A DNA stretch of 64,000 bases from Hemileia vastatrix (GCA_030280995.1 JASXTE010000002.1:40218183-40282182), one strand, 5' to 3'. Positions 8,967 through 25,130 are shown, counted from the stretch's first letter. The notes: generated from the sequence alone by a model not told the origin. Numbers and translations are program-made.

Positions 8967-10469
8967 TGTCAGGCTAAGGTCAAGTACAAGGACGTGAACT
9001 AGCTTGAATAGTCAGTTGTCTAGAAGATTTTAATGGTCCTATATGAATACTGTAATGTAAATCCAATAAGTAGTAAAATATAATCAAAATTAAAGGTCTC
9101 AGTAATATAACTCTCACTAATTTTATATATGGCTTACAATATTTGTAGTTGGTAGAAAAATAGATTTTATAATTTCAGATACTATTCAAAAGTCTTATAA
9201 AAGTACTAATTGATATGTATTGTAATTTATTTGGTTATATTGGTAAATTGTAAATGATAAAGAATGCAGAAAACAAGACCAAAAACCCCCTCCTTTTATA
9301 CACACTAAGTTTCCCCAATAACCACCTTAATGTACCATCCAATACAATGTTAATAACGCCTTCAAACAAGTAATAGACCTCTCCATCAACGCCCCTAGTG
9401 ACCAATAACATAATTAAACAAACAACAACCACTAAAATCCTATTAATAATAAGGGAGATCCATCAAAATTAAAGAAAAGACAAAAAGAGAGTATATGCGT
9501 GGAAAAAAATATTATAACAAGGTGAAAGGAGACTTTTTAAGGTTAATTATAGCTTAATAATAAGGGGAATCTACAGTAGAAATGGAAGGGCTAATCCTGA
9601 CATTATACTACGTGAAATTCCCATTCAAAAATAACCAAAATTGACTGAGAAACCACCCAAAAACTTAAAAAAGAGCGTGAGATGTGGGGTAACTACATGC
9701 AGTCCTTGGCAGGCGCTTGCACGGGTAAATCCTTGACTAAAATTAGGCAAATTTAAGCGTGGTGATGAAATAAAGTGCCAAGAGTGAGGTTATTAATGAA
9801 ATTAGTGCATATAAACAAGGTCAATGCATTATTAATTAAGCTAGGACACTAAATAAGCGCCTGTCGCCTATTTTAGTGTGTTTCCCCACAGTGGGCGTAG
9901 AATGTGGGGTAATTATAGTGTGAAAAAGCTTACTTTTCTAAAAATGAAGCTATTCACATGGGAAAAAAGCAGGCAGTATGTAGTCAGTACACAGAAGCCA
10001 TTTCTGGCATAAAAAACACCAAATTTGAAAAGTGTTATTTTTATGCCTTTAAATAGCCAAATCAATAGTTCTAAATGAGCCCAATTGATCTGTCAAAGCG
10101 CAATTTTGATATTCTCAATTTTATAGCGCATATAGTCAACTTTTAAGTGAAATAAAGCGCATTTCTAGTTTTTTGTGTAAAACAATGAATATAACAGCTT
10201 TAAGTGTACTTAAAAATGATGTAGCCTTATACTTAAGGTTCTTAAGATTACCCTAACATATTCCAACTTAATATTAAGTACATAAGACTTATAAAAGGTG
10301 GATATATGCGTGTATATAAGGTGTTATAATGGCATTTTATGTGTATTATCATAATTTTACTTATGTATACTGTTTGTGTACTCTCATTTCTTGTTCACAT
10401 GTATAGTTCATGTGTTTAACATAACTTATAAACACTTTTTACTCAGTCCTGGGGATATACAGGCTGACA
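8967..10469 (-). repeat. 5' LTR of Gypsy-1 (about 1.5 kb)
   Basis: The ends read TGTCAGCCTG..CCTGACA on the minus strand. The LTR aligns along its length with those at 29581-31071 and 37199-38685 and with the split solo LTR at 40979-48060. It contains the family-specific blocks TGTGGGGTAA and AAGCGCCTG. No gene is present; the small open frame at 9235-9432 (-) is not conserved. Confidence 0.92.
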
Positions 10470-10475
10470 ACTTGG

Positions 10476-10646
10476 GTTTGGAAAACACTTTACCTTATAT
10501 GTCTTTTAAATGATCTTTATGAAGAAGAGGATTCTGAACCTGTACCAGATCTCCCCTCCCTTGAGTTACAAAACATTCTTTCCACCGGCATACACTTTGT
10601 AATTATGCCAATCACCCTCCAACATTTTGAAAAACAACCCTTTTAG
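10476..10646 (+). pseudogene. C-terminal fragment of Harbinger-type transposase
   Basis: The frame reads CLLNDLYEEEDSEPVPDLP and ends in PITLQHFEKQPF followed by a stop. The intact transposase at 4504-5763 has LLADL.., an acidic LYEDEQVDSP stretch and PITLQHFSTQF before its stop. The fragment begins within bases of the Gypsy-1 LTR edge, so the remainder of the gene should lie beyond that element, outside the window. Confidence 0.7.
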
Positions 10647-10933
10647 GTTTTTTTCATACTCTCCAAATGCTTAACTTGTGTGCTTTATTCACTTTTTTTG
10701 GTGTTTTTGTTTTTGGCATATTCATTTTTATTTTGAAATTATAGTGAATGTCTCTTTTTTGGATGTTTCATTTGTTTTCATTCACCAGCTCAACATGAAA
10801 TCACATATTTTCTGCAATTGCATAATTTTTCACTGTTTATTTTTTTCATTCATCCCTTATATCCTTTCCCTCCTCTCTTCAAACATCCCTCAAACAATTT
10901 GGTTTTGTTTATTTTCTCATCTCATTACTCCAG
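10647..10933 (+). other. Leader region matching 4220-4480, ends in splice donor
   Basis: T-rich sequence contains CAACATGAAATC and ends CTCCAGGTAAGTCATTTT, a donor after 10933. It is the inverted counterpart of the leader of copy 1. A possible acceptor is the TTTTTTATAG before 11101. Confidence 0.5.
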
Positions 10934-11130
10934 GTAAGTCATTTTATTCATTTTTTTGATCTTTTGTTTTCTACTTATAACTTTTTTGTTTCTTTTTTTC
11001 TGTTTTTTTTTTTTTGTATCTTAATTTTTTTTAAGTGGTTATTTTTGATTTTAATGGTAAAATTAACCTTTTTTTTGTCTCCCTCTTTTCTTTTTTTATA
11101 GCTCCATCACCCTACTCTGGTCAGACAAGG

Positions 11131-11350
11131 ACCTTATGACAACAAATAATTCCCAAGTAAGCAGTAGTACTGAGCTCAAGGGAGAGTAAGGTAATAGATA
11201 CCTGCAAAAGTTTTTGGTTAGCTGAGATATATTTCATAGTGGATACAGTATAGTATAGATAGTGTAGATCAGATAATACCTTATGACAACAAATAATTCC
11301 AAAGTAAGCAGTAGTACTGAGCTCAAGGGAGAGTAAGGTAATAGATACCT
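11131..11350 (+). repeat. 147-bp tandem duplication, 1.5 copies
   Basis: ACCTTATGACAACAAATAAT begins at 11131 and again at 11278. The two 73-base segments running to GATACCT (11203 and 11350) are nearly identical, including AGCAGTAGTACTGAGCTC. The spacing is 147 bp. Confidence 0.85.
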
Positions 11351-12350
11351 AGATGGCATAGGAATTAGAAAGAAATTAAATAGATGAATAAAATAACAAG
11401 ACAGGAGATGAACTTACCTTCAGAAGTTGTTGGTCAACTGAGGAAAAAGAGGTGAAGTATGATCCTATTTATCCTGAATAGTGCCAACTCCTTTTGCAGG
11501 TGTAGTAGTGTAATATGGCTAATAATTAGACTAAATTTTAATCTATGAAGTAATCAGGAGATCATACGCACATTTTTCTGAAGGATGTGATAAGAATGAG
11601 GATTTATTACAAATAGTAGTGGAAAATGGAAATGTGTAGGGAATTTAGGCAAGGATTAAAAATGATGGTGTAAATACTCCAGAAGTGAGATGAGATGGGG
11701 GAGGGAAATTGCTGCAGTTCTCACACTCTTTATCCCTCTTTGACATGGTCATTATCCCCTCTTTCCCCTATTTCAATTTTTTTGGTTCTATGTTATTAAA
11801 ACACATACATTGCACTTTCTTTATGCATTTCACTTACTCCATATTCAATTTCCCCCAAATTCCAACATCAATCTTCCTCACTCTATTTTTCCTACTATTC
11901 AATCAAAGTAAGTTTCATCTCCTTTTTTACATGCCTATATAATATCTCTTTATTTCTATGAAATTTTCAAACTTAAATATATGTAGGACTCTTATCTGGA
12001 CAACAGTGGACCTGTTAAACTCCTCTTGTTGTCATTTCCATTATCACTTTTCAAGTTTTTGTAAAATTTTGAAAACCAGAGTTGGAATCAGGGTTATGTT
12101 TATTTAAATCTAGATTTCTTTTTCACTGAAGAATCTCCTGAAGACTATATTTTGTTTTCCACAAACAGATTTGAATTTGGTTCAGTGGTTGCTGAGATAT
12201 TGATTTTTAAAGTTGAGCCTTTTTTTCCAAATTTCACTTTATTCATTTCACATTTTTATATTGCATAATTAGAGAATAAGGCTTCTGAAACTCTTATCTG
12301 ATGATTATCTAGGCTTTAAGCTCCCAAAGCTTAGCAGGATTCAATTTGTC
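11351..12350. other. Non-coding or decayed stretch before oxygenase copy 2
   Basis: This should correspond to the N-terminal half of the oxygenase gene, but I see only scattered frames. The plus-strand frame at 11709-11942 is a T-rich hydrophobic string ending at a possible GTAAGT donor and is not convincing. From about 12310 the sequence becomes recognisable as oxygenase. Confidence 0.4.
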
Positions 12351-12884
12351 TTGGTCAATCACTTGAAAAAATTATATATTTGTGCATTTCCATCCAATCA
12401 TAAACTGGCCAAGAAAGCTGGGGTTCCCAATTTGACAGATATGGAATGGGTTGAACTCACTAATGATTATATTTTTTCTTCTAATGTTATAATCACTGAT
12501 GGAAAATTTAATAACCAGATCCATGTAGACAAATCTAATTCTAATATGCTTACTTTTGGGCTTTTCTGTTATATCAGTCCTATTACTGGAAGACCAACAC
12601 CTTCACCAGCTAAAATCAAAGGCCATGGACTATACTTTCTTGAGCACAAATATATCATGGAATTTGGTTTAGGAAATGGGATTATTGAAGAGATTTGGAA
12701 TTCTTCAAGAGATAATAATCAAACTACTAAGATAACTCCTGGATTGGAATCTTGCAAAAAGTTTACTCATTTCAGATTTTCTTTCCAGATAAATCAAAGT
12801 TTGATAAAATGGGTAAGTAAAGTAAGGGGTGAAGGGTCAATGTTTAGTAAAACATTTGGGAGGGTTTTTAAATATGGTAATTAA
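12351..12884 (+). pseudogene. TET/JBP-like 2OG-Fe(II) dioxygenase, C-terminal catalytic domain only
   Basis: The open frame of 177 codons aligns with the second half of the gene at 1978-3167: AGVPNLTDMEW, FSSNVIITDGKF, then the iron-binding HxD in NQIHVDKSN, TFGLFCYISPITGRP, KIKGHGLYFLE, FGLGNGIIEEIWNSSRDN and the distal His in THFRFSFQIN. All ligand residues are kept, although roughly half the protein positions differ from copy 1. The N-terminal half is missing or decayed. An undisturbed catalytic frame in an old copy may reflect late loss of selection or continued function. Confidence 0.65.
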
Positions 12885-13174
12885 AGGATTTCTGAATTTT
12901 TATTTTTTTTCTTAAATTTAAATTTATCAGTATTAAAGATAATCAATCAACTTTAAGTATTGTACCATCAGGCCCCTGTGCTGTATAAAGGTGTTCATTC
13001 AAAGATATAATTGTATTCTATGAATGAGTTCATAATACCATTTTTGTTATATGTTTTCTTTGAATTCGGTCATATCTGAAATCATTGGAAGGTATTAGTT
13101 GGTATTCCTTTACTTTTACTTAGTTGATTATCTTTTTAATTGATTTACTTAATTATTTATGAAATTAAAATGAA

Positions 13175-13260
13175 AATTTGGTAATCCTCACCCCCTCCCA
13201 GAGTAAATTGCAGGGGGGGGTATTGCCAAATTTTCAAATAAGATGTGTAAAGTTTTTGAT
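13175..13260 (-). repeat. Inverted single copy of the 93-bp inter-gene repeat
   Basis: The plus strand reads TTGCAGGGGGGGG, TATTGCCAAATTTT, ATGTGTAAAG and GAAAAAAATTTGG. This matches the reverse complement of the repeats at 1411-1690. It lies between oxygenase copy 2 and the Myb/SANT pseudogene. Confidence 0.75.
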
Positions 13261-13302
13261 TTGAAAAAAATTTGGAATGAAATATGAATGAAATAAAAAA
13301 AA

Positions 13303-14784
13303 CTAATCATCAAACATTTTCAGAAAGCGTTCAATTTCTTCTACAGATTTATTAGCTTTAACACATTCTATCAAGAGAACTTTTTTTTTTGAACCATCTT
13401 CAAGTTGGTACTTGAGTTTTATCTGATCCAATAGGAAATTGTACTCAAGAGCCTTCTCCTCTTTCTTTATCAGGAATCTCTTCTTCTCTGAGTCTTGTGT
13501 CTTATCATCCCTGTGTAAAGAGAGCTTGTATTGTTTCTTTTGAAAATTAAGAATATCTCTTGTAACTTCAACTTTACCTAGAGTGAAAAGGAATATCAAC
13601 AAAATAAAAGAAAAGCTCACTAAATGATTAAGAGGTATTCTATCACTTACCAGCATCACATTTCTCTAAAAAATCATCAATGGAAGAAAAAGGTGTTTGG
13701 GAAAAACTATCTCTGTTTTTTTCTTTGACTGTTGAAATTCAGAGTAGTTAATGTTCTTTTCTTTTTTTGGAGGTAAAATTTTCCTCTTCATCATCAATGC
13801 TAGCTTCAGACCTGCTTGCTTGAGAATCCTGGGTTCATTCATTAGCCTTTTTAGAAATAAAAAAAAGACATCAGAAAAAAAACATGGGCACCTGATAGCA
13901 GGCGCCAATCCCTATCTTTGTCTTAACTTGATTTCAACTTAGCTGTAATTCTTTAGGAAAGACTGTGCACTGGAAAATGAGTACACTAGCTCATGCAACA
14001 TCAAATCAAATTTACTCTTAAATAAAAACTGAATATAGGGATAGGCACCTGCTAGCAGGTGCCACTTGATTTTTTGTGGTGAGAGATGTAAATAAAAAAA
14101 AATAAAACAACTAGACAAGAAATAAAAGCTCACTGGAGTAATATTGGGTTTGTTTATATTGCCATAAGGAACTATTGAAAAGATATCTTGATTGGTGGGA
14201 GTCAAAAGAGAGGAGGCTTGAGTAGAAGAGGAAGGAAAAATATTTCTTTTGACATCATGTTTTGTGGTATCATCTTCTCCATCCAACATGTTTTCAGGAT
14301 TGACATTGGCTTGCTCTCCAAATATGGAATCCATCTCTTTATATTAATGACATAAAGAATCAAGTTTTTCATCTATAGATTTGACACCCTTACTGATATC
14401 AAGATCATTAATACCAAAACCAGTGGAATATGAAAGAGTCTTAGCCTTCTTGTATTTGGCTCAATAGTGCTTGGAGCATTCAGACATCTGTTTAGGCAAA
14501 AGATCAAACCTTCCCTTTGTCTTATTTTGTAATTCATTGGCCATTAGAAGATATCCATTGAATTTTGATGCGGGGAGTGGCCCTAATTTAGTTTCATTCT
14601 CAGTACCGAAACAAGAATCATAATTAGTTTAATTTTCAGCCAGTTGATAAGTATGATATGTTCATCTTTTTTTTAGTTAAACAGTCTTTGATTTCTCACC
14701 TGAGCAGGGGAAAGAGAGAGTAATGGGATTTGAAGAGCAACTGGGGGAAGGCTGCCTTTGAGAAGATCTGTGATGATGAGGCAT
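13303..14784 (-). pseudogene. Myb/SANT-like protein gene, disrupted
   Basis: A start codon at 14784 opens a short Ser/Pro/His-rich exon ending in CAG before GTGAGA near 14700. A second exon carries KFNGYLLMANELQNKTKGR, TGFGINDLDISKG and YKEMDSIFGEQANVNPENM, all matching the gene at 16-1240. In-frame stops interrupt it within the KHY-AKYKK region and just before YKEMDSIFG. The last exon (to 13303) encodes the charged coiled-coil tail. A 180-bp palindromic-ended insertion sits at 13885-14064. It is the counterpart of the first gene of copy 1 and is divergent from the RecQ gene. Confidence 0.75.
13885..14064. mobile_element. 180-bp MITE-like insertion with self-palindromic terminal repeats
   Basis: The two ends form imperfect 30-bp terminal inverted repeats, each ending inside in ATCCCTAT/ATAGGGAT. 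Each terminal repeat is itself a palindrome: the right one contains GGCACCTGCTAGCAGGTGCC (14044-14063), a perfect 20-bp palindrome, and the left one the slightly diverged GGCACCTGATAGCAGGCGCC. No coding capacity. A target duplication is not clear. Confidence 0.65.
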
Positions 14785-15215
14785 GTTAAGATATTTGAAG
14801 ATGAAAAGGAGAAGAAACAAACCAATGAGATGGGGAGGGGTTCTGAATGGATAGAATGAATAGACAGGATGGGAGTAGTTAACTAACTGATCTTGGCTTT
14901 TGGCAGTGAAGTAAAGAAAAGGGAGCTGAAAGTATTTTTCAAAAAGCTTTAAGAGGATATATATATATATATTATATTCCTATATTTTTTAATTTTTGGT
15001 TGGCGTGGTTGTGATTGATATTGAGAATCTTTTATTGTTTATGAAAGATGGTTTTTTGGCTTTTAGGTGAGATTGCATGGGTTGATGGATGAATATTCAT
15101 TTTTGGTTTCATTGTGTGTGTACGCGTCTTTGAATTTCCATTCTGCAATTTTTAGTCTTCGTGTTTCTTTGTCTTGCAAGTAACAAGTTAATTATATTCA
15201 ATCCTTCTTCAGAAA
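14785..15215. promoter_or_regulatory. Divergent intergenic region between Myb/SANT pseudogene and RecQ copy A
   Basis: No gene is seen. The region contains a purine-rich stretch (14700-14940), a (TA)n tract at 14956-14975 and the presumed promoter and leader of the RecQ gene. The right end of element copy 2 must fall here, but I could not recognise a GGGGGTGTCA-like terminus. Confidence 0.35.
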
Positions 15216-20236
<5,021 letters not shown>

Positions 20237-20895
20237 GCTGCTGTCAAATTTCAAAAATCAAGAAGAAATTTAGAAATTTAGAGAGCTTTAGTCACCATAT
20301 GTATGTATAATATATTGATAATGTTTTGTGTTTGGTGGGTTGATTGGTTACTTTTATATTCATGTACAGAAAGTAAGGTGTTTTTGATGGAATGGGTGCT
20401 TTGCTATTGTGGGGGTTTGGGTTGTGTTATATATATATATATGTCAATGTTGTTTGGTCTGTGTTTTGATGTTTGAATCTTTCTTGGCATGCACATCTAT
20501 AGTAACCTTTTGTAGATGACCAAAATACTTGGACCCTAGGTGACATTTAATCTACAGCTTTGTAAGCATAAGTGTTATGGATAATTAATTGTAATTTTTT
20601 TTTGTTGGATTTGAGGTGTATAGAGGAAGGAGAAGGGTGGTTGGGGAAGGAGATTAAAAGTGAAGAATATGATAAGCATGAATTGATTAGATAGTGTGTT
20701 TTCAGCTACCATAAGGATCTATATGTATTGTAACTGTTAAGTCTAATTTTTATTATTGTTATGGTGGTGGTAGCAGTGGGAGTAGTTGTAGTTTTAGTAG
20801 TGTTGATTTAATAAGGTTTTTTCAGTTGATAAGGATGTGGGTCAGATTGATTTATCAAGCATTTGTTGAAATCTATTTTAATTTTTTTTTCTTAT
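20237..20895. other. Intergenic, RecQ copy A 3' flank
   Basis: AT-rich sequence with a short (TA)n run at about 20430 and no credible coding frame. It probably contains the RecQ 3' untranslated region. Confidence 0.4.
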
Positions 20896-20904
20896 TTTTT
20901 GTGT

Positions 20905-21030
20905 ACAGTAGGGTAGAGTAAGGGTAAAGGGTGGTCTAGGACAGGGGGGATAAGGGTGGTCTAGAACAGGGGGGATAAGGGTGGGGTAGAGCAGGGGAGG
21001 GTGATAGGGTGGGGTAGGGTAGGATAGAAG
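20905..21030 (+). repeat. G-rich short tandem repeat
   Basis: Units of about 25 bases (AGGGTGGTCTAGGACAGGGG, GGATA) repeat with variation, giving many runs of three to six G on one strand. The tract could form G-quadruplexes. It is isolated in AT-rich DNA. Confidence 0.8.
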
Positions 21031-22975
21031 AAAGGAATGATGATGATTATTATTATTCTTTATTTATTTAGTTGTTGAACCATATGGACAGGAATGAAAG
21101 AAAATAAAATATAAATAATAAAGAAAAACATGAATGGAGAAACAAAAACTAAATGGGATAGGATGTCAGAGGTTGACTAAGCAAGAATGTGTGCACAGTT
21201 TTTTTTTTTTTTACTTATTTTTTTTGTCATGATAAAACTGTAGAAAAGTAATTTGGTTATGTTTTTTTTCTAATTTACCTATAACTAAGAAGAACATATT
21301 ATGAAACTATTTACAGGGGCTAGAAGCAAATTCTTGTCACCCTTTCAAGTTTTACAAATTTTCTCAAAACAAATTAATTAACATTACAAGTATGTTAAAA
21401 GGTTAAGAGACACCTTTGATTCTAAATATCTAATTTAAATTAAGTTAAAAATTAATTAATGTTTTATTTTATAAACATATTTACAGCTAGACCAAAAAAA
21501 CTTTGTGCAAATGCAAATTTTTTTACAACTTTTTACCTTCTCCTGCACCACTTTTTGGACACTCTAAAAGCATGCAACAGACCAGATCTGTCCTGCAAAT
21601 GACAATTCCTAAGATCCAATCCTTCTAATGTACAATTGGGTGTCCTGTACAATCCAATTTGGGTTCCATCAAGGTTATGTGCTTTCAGCTTTCAGCAAAG
21701 AAAAAAAATTGGTCAAAACAGCCACAGCACTCCTGCCTTACTGGACCCCACTCATGTGCTATTTTCCCTCCTCACCAACTCTTTAACCATTTTTTCATTT
21801 CTTAACTCTCATTTTATGTGTTTTTTCAATTTGGTAAGAGTTTTGTTTAATTTTCACTTGATTTCATATTAAGCTCATTGTTTATCTATTCATCCAGAAT
21901 GATTGATTATTCATCAAAATTCAACACTTATTTTTAACTCAGGAACTCCTTTTTGTTTCTGTGAACTAATGTTACATTTCACAGGTGAAATATTTAATAA
22001 TTGTTTTTTTGTCACTGGTTTATCTCCTCTGGATTTTAACAGATCTGAAGAATAACCAACAAGCAAGTCCAAAGATGATTTAAGCAATGGTATTTGTCAA
22101 TTGAAACAAAATAAAGATTCATCTCAAATTCTGGTGTATATGGATTATATCTTTTATATTCCAAATGAAGAAGAGATGAGTGGGCCCCAAAGAAGAACTT
22201 CTACTAGTTGACAACAAAGATATGAAGAAGTTGTTTCAGAGCTGGAAAATTTGGGTTTCAATTGGCATACTTCTAATACTTCTTTAGCAGATTTTTAAGA
22301 GCAAACTATCACACCAATAAATGAAGGGGAGAAAAATAATTGGGATGAACACATTTGCAAAGAATTAGATTTTAATTCACTGAAATGGTAAATTGTAGTC
22401 CTAAAAAATGGATTTCTTTCAGCCAGGAACAACAATTGATATTTTTCAAAAGCTCCTTGTGACATTACCTGAAGACTGAAAGATTATTTGTTGAGTTGAG
22501 GAAAAAGATCTAAAGTGTGATGCACAAGTATGTTTATTTTTTTACTTTCTGTGATCAGTCTGTAGTTGATATTTTTTTTAGAGACAATCAGTTTCTCACA
22601 CTACATAGGAAAGTGGTGTTGCAGGCTGTCCTGCATGAACCAATCACAAACCAAACCACAGCTTTGTGAAACACAAAGCATGGATTGAACTTATTTTCTA
22701 CAGCTAAAAGTTTTCTGCACACCCCTTTCATTCTTTAATGCTCATTTTTTATCATAGTTTTATTGTATCACTTTTCCCTGCTCCCGTCTTGGTGCACCTT
22801 GTTCCATGTCTCTTCACTTAGCACTGGTTCCCATACCATTCTTGTATTTCCTCTGAAACTTTTTCCCTCCAACATGTCTCAATTATTCTGGTAGTCAATG
22901 TCCTCAACTTATACCTCTCACAAATAATGTGCTTCTATCATCCTCTTTCACCAACTCCTTTAAGCCTCACACCAC
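21031..22975. other. Gene-poor spacer with coding relics
   Basis: The DNA is mostly AT-rich. Around 22020-22540 short plus-strand frames (for example RYEEVVSELENLGFNWH) are broken by stops and look like a decayed transposon gene. I do not recognise the family. Nothing else is supported. Confidence 0.35.
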
Positions 22976-22979
22976 AACT

Positions 22980-23160
22980 CTTTAAATATGGCACTCCACC
23001 CCTTCCCACACACCTCGCTCACCTCTCCTTCATCTCTACTAGGTACCCCATCCTCTCCCATCCACCTTGCTCACCTCCCCTTCACCTCTACTTGACACCC
23101 CACCCTTTCCCACCCACCTCACTCACCTTCCCTTCACCTCTACTAGGCACCCCACCCCAT
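22980..23160 (+). repeat. 52-bp minisatellite, about 3.4 copies, C/T-rich
   Basis: CACCTCGCTC, CACCTTGCTC and CACCTCACTC begin at 23011, 23063 and 23115, a constant 52-bp period. Each unit contains CACCTCTACT and a C-rich ACCCCACCC block. The long open frame across it (22927-23229) is compositional. Confidence 0.85.
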
Positions 23161-25130
23161 ATTTGGTACTGTCTAATCATTTTTAATCTTTCATTCAAAA
23201 ATTTATTTCATTTCAGCTCTACTTCATAAATATAGATATAAATAATGGCAGATTTGCACAAGAAAAAATTGGTTAAACATTTTTTTAGAGGAATAGGGGA
23301 TATTTTAAGTAGAAAAATCCATCCAGATTATCCTCCCTGATCCACACTTATACTTCCAATTCTTTCAAAAAATTTATCCATAGCAGCTTTATTTTCTTAT
23401 CTCACCCTTCTCAGCTGGTCATAATTCAATATGATTGTAAAATGAGAGAAATATCCCTTTCACCAAAATCAAACATGGAAGGTGAAGTAAAGGCCACCTG
23501 GACCTTTACCTCTAGAATACTTAGTGCCTTATTTTAGCAAGCCAAATTTTTTATTCTAGGCTAAGGTTTTGTCCTCAAGATTTTTTTCAAGTTCTCACCT
23601 AGTAAATAATTTTTAGCCTGAGCCTCAAAAAAACCTTTTTTTTGAACATATATTTAACAAAATTGAACAAATAAAAAGAAAAAAGTAACAAAAATAAAGG
23701 GAAGAGTAAAGAAAAAAAAATCAAAGGGAAAGATGTCTGCAGAAACATCATCCTCTGTTGCAGGCCACATGTGAATGTCTCTGACTGCGTGGAGTCATGA
23801 AAGTTGCAAGTTCAGTGCTCTGACATGCCTTAGTCTGGTTGTCACAAGGCTGTTTGAAACACTGTTTTCTGTGTAGTGTCAATGCTTGAGACTTTCTACA
23901 TTAAAAAATGAAAACTATGGCAATAAAGAAACTCAACATGGTGCTGGGGCTCAAAATATGTCTAATAATTTTGATCTTGTGTGTTTAATCCAAGAATCTC
24001 ACCTTTCTTGTGAAGGCCTCACTGGAAATTCAGAGGCTTTTTTCTGTGTGAATTGTTCAAGTCCAGAATAATACTTCATCATTACTCCATCTTTGGAGGA
24101 AATTTGGGCTAGAGCAATTTCAAGTGTTTTTTTATAATTTTTTCACTTAACCTGTTTAAATTACATTATTTATTCTTGATTGTCCACTCTGCTATACTAT
24201 AATGTTTAAATTTTGCAAATCAAAATTAAGTAACACATTTAATATCACCAAATACACCCCAATTCAAACTACACTTTCATACAGCTTTGGATTTACTGCA
24301 TTTACAAAATAATATTTCATCTGCCACAACAATCAATGCACTCTCTGAATTTGCAGAAATTTTAGGCTCTATTATATGTCATATGAGCCAGAAAAAAATT
24401 CAAACCACACAATTATAAACACTTTGGTTGTTCCTTCAGATTTTGAAATCCAAGAACTTGACTTTACCACGGTTGAGTTTTGTCAATATGCAAAAGTAGC
24501 CCTATATGATGTAGATTTACAAGGTTTGAGGAAACAATGATTGACTCATTGGAATTTTTTCCATTATTTTTAAGAAAGTGACTTGAAAGAAGCTGGTTTT
24601 CCTGTTACTTATGCTAGAGCTTTAGTGCAATGTTCAAAAACATATCCAACTTATCTTAGATGTCAAGGGATATAAGAAAATTAGAAATACTTATATTTAT
24701 TTATATTATTTTATTTTATCTTTAATTTATTAATAAAATTTTTCAAAAAAAGAAAATAAATTTATTTTAAATTTATTTTAAATTTTCAAAATAATTAAAT
24801 TGTGTTACTGTTTCTTGCAGATCCATACTTGTAACCAGACCAGTAAGTGAAACAGAAGGAATGAAATTAAATCAAAGATTGCCTCCTACTTGTGGAATCC
24901 ACTTGGTTCAAAAGCATTTCAATTCCCACCCATTATCATGCATGGACCCACTAAAAGTTATGCCACATTCATCTTGTATAATGCAAGCATATAGAATTAA
25001 TAATCTAATTTACAAAGGAATATTAAAGTAGAAACACATAACTTTGAAAAAAAAAATATCTGGGGTAAAGTAAACCAACATTTGCGAAAAATTTGGCTCA
25101 TGGATAAGTATTCTAACCAGGATTGACTTG
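23161..25130. other. Spacer with decayed coding segments
   Basis: A plus-strand frame at 23886-24071 contains a Cys-pair sequence (AFFCVNCSS). Another stretch at 24440-24680 reads FCQYAKVALYDVDLQGL and GFPVTYARALVQCSKTYP with intervening stops. They look like remnants of one transposon gene. Family not recognised. Confidence 0.35.

Larger units (their letters stand above)
6057..10469 (-). mobile_element. Ty3/Gypsy retrotransposon, large-LTR family, 5' portion (Gypsy-1)
   Basis: On the minus strand this comprises the 5' LTR (10469-8967), a primer-binding and leader region, and gag up to the start of the protease region, where the Harbinger-type element interrupts it at 6057. It matches the complete relative at 29581-38685 in gene order and sequence. 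The reverse transcriptase, integrase and 3' LTR should lie left of the window. The right LTR edge at 10469 abuts the tail of the transposase gene of element copy 2, so this retrotransposon inserted into that gene. Confidence 0.85.
10470..14784. mobile_element. Older, degenerate copy of the oxygenase-carrying Harbinger-type element (copy 2)
   Basis: The order on the plus strand is: transposase tail (+), leader with conserved donor, oxygenase catalytic domain (+), inverted single copy of the 93-bp repeat, and Myb/SANT pseudogene (-). This is the exact reverse of copy 1. The left part was removed by the Gypsy-1 insertion at 10469/10470. I could not find a clear right terminus and give the Myb/SANT start codon as a minimal edge; the true end lies between there and the RecQ gene. 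Protein divergence from copy 1 is considerable, so this is not a recent duplicate. Confidence 0.65.

Noticed and set aside
14785..15215. Right terminus of element copy 2
   Set aside because: I looked for a GGGGGTGTCA-like end with TAA or TTA beside it and found none clear enough to call.
22927..23229. Proline-rich 100-residue frame
   Set aside because: It coincides with the 52-bp minisatellite and has no counterpart outside it.
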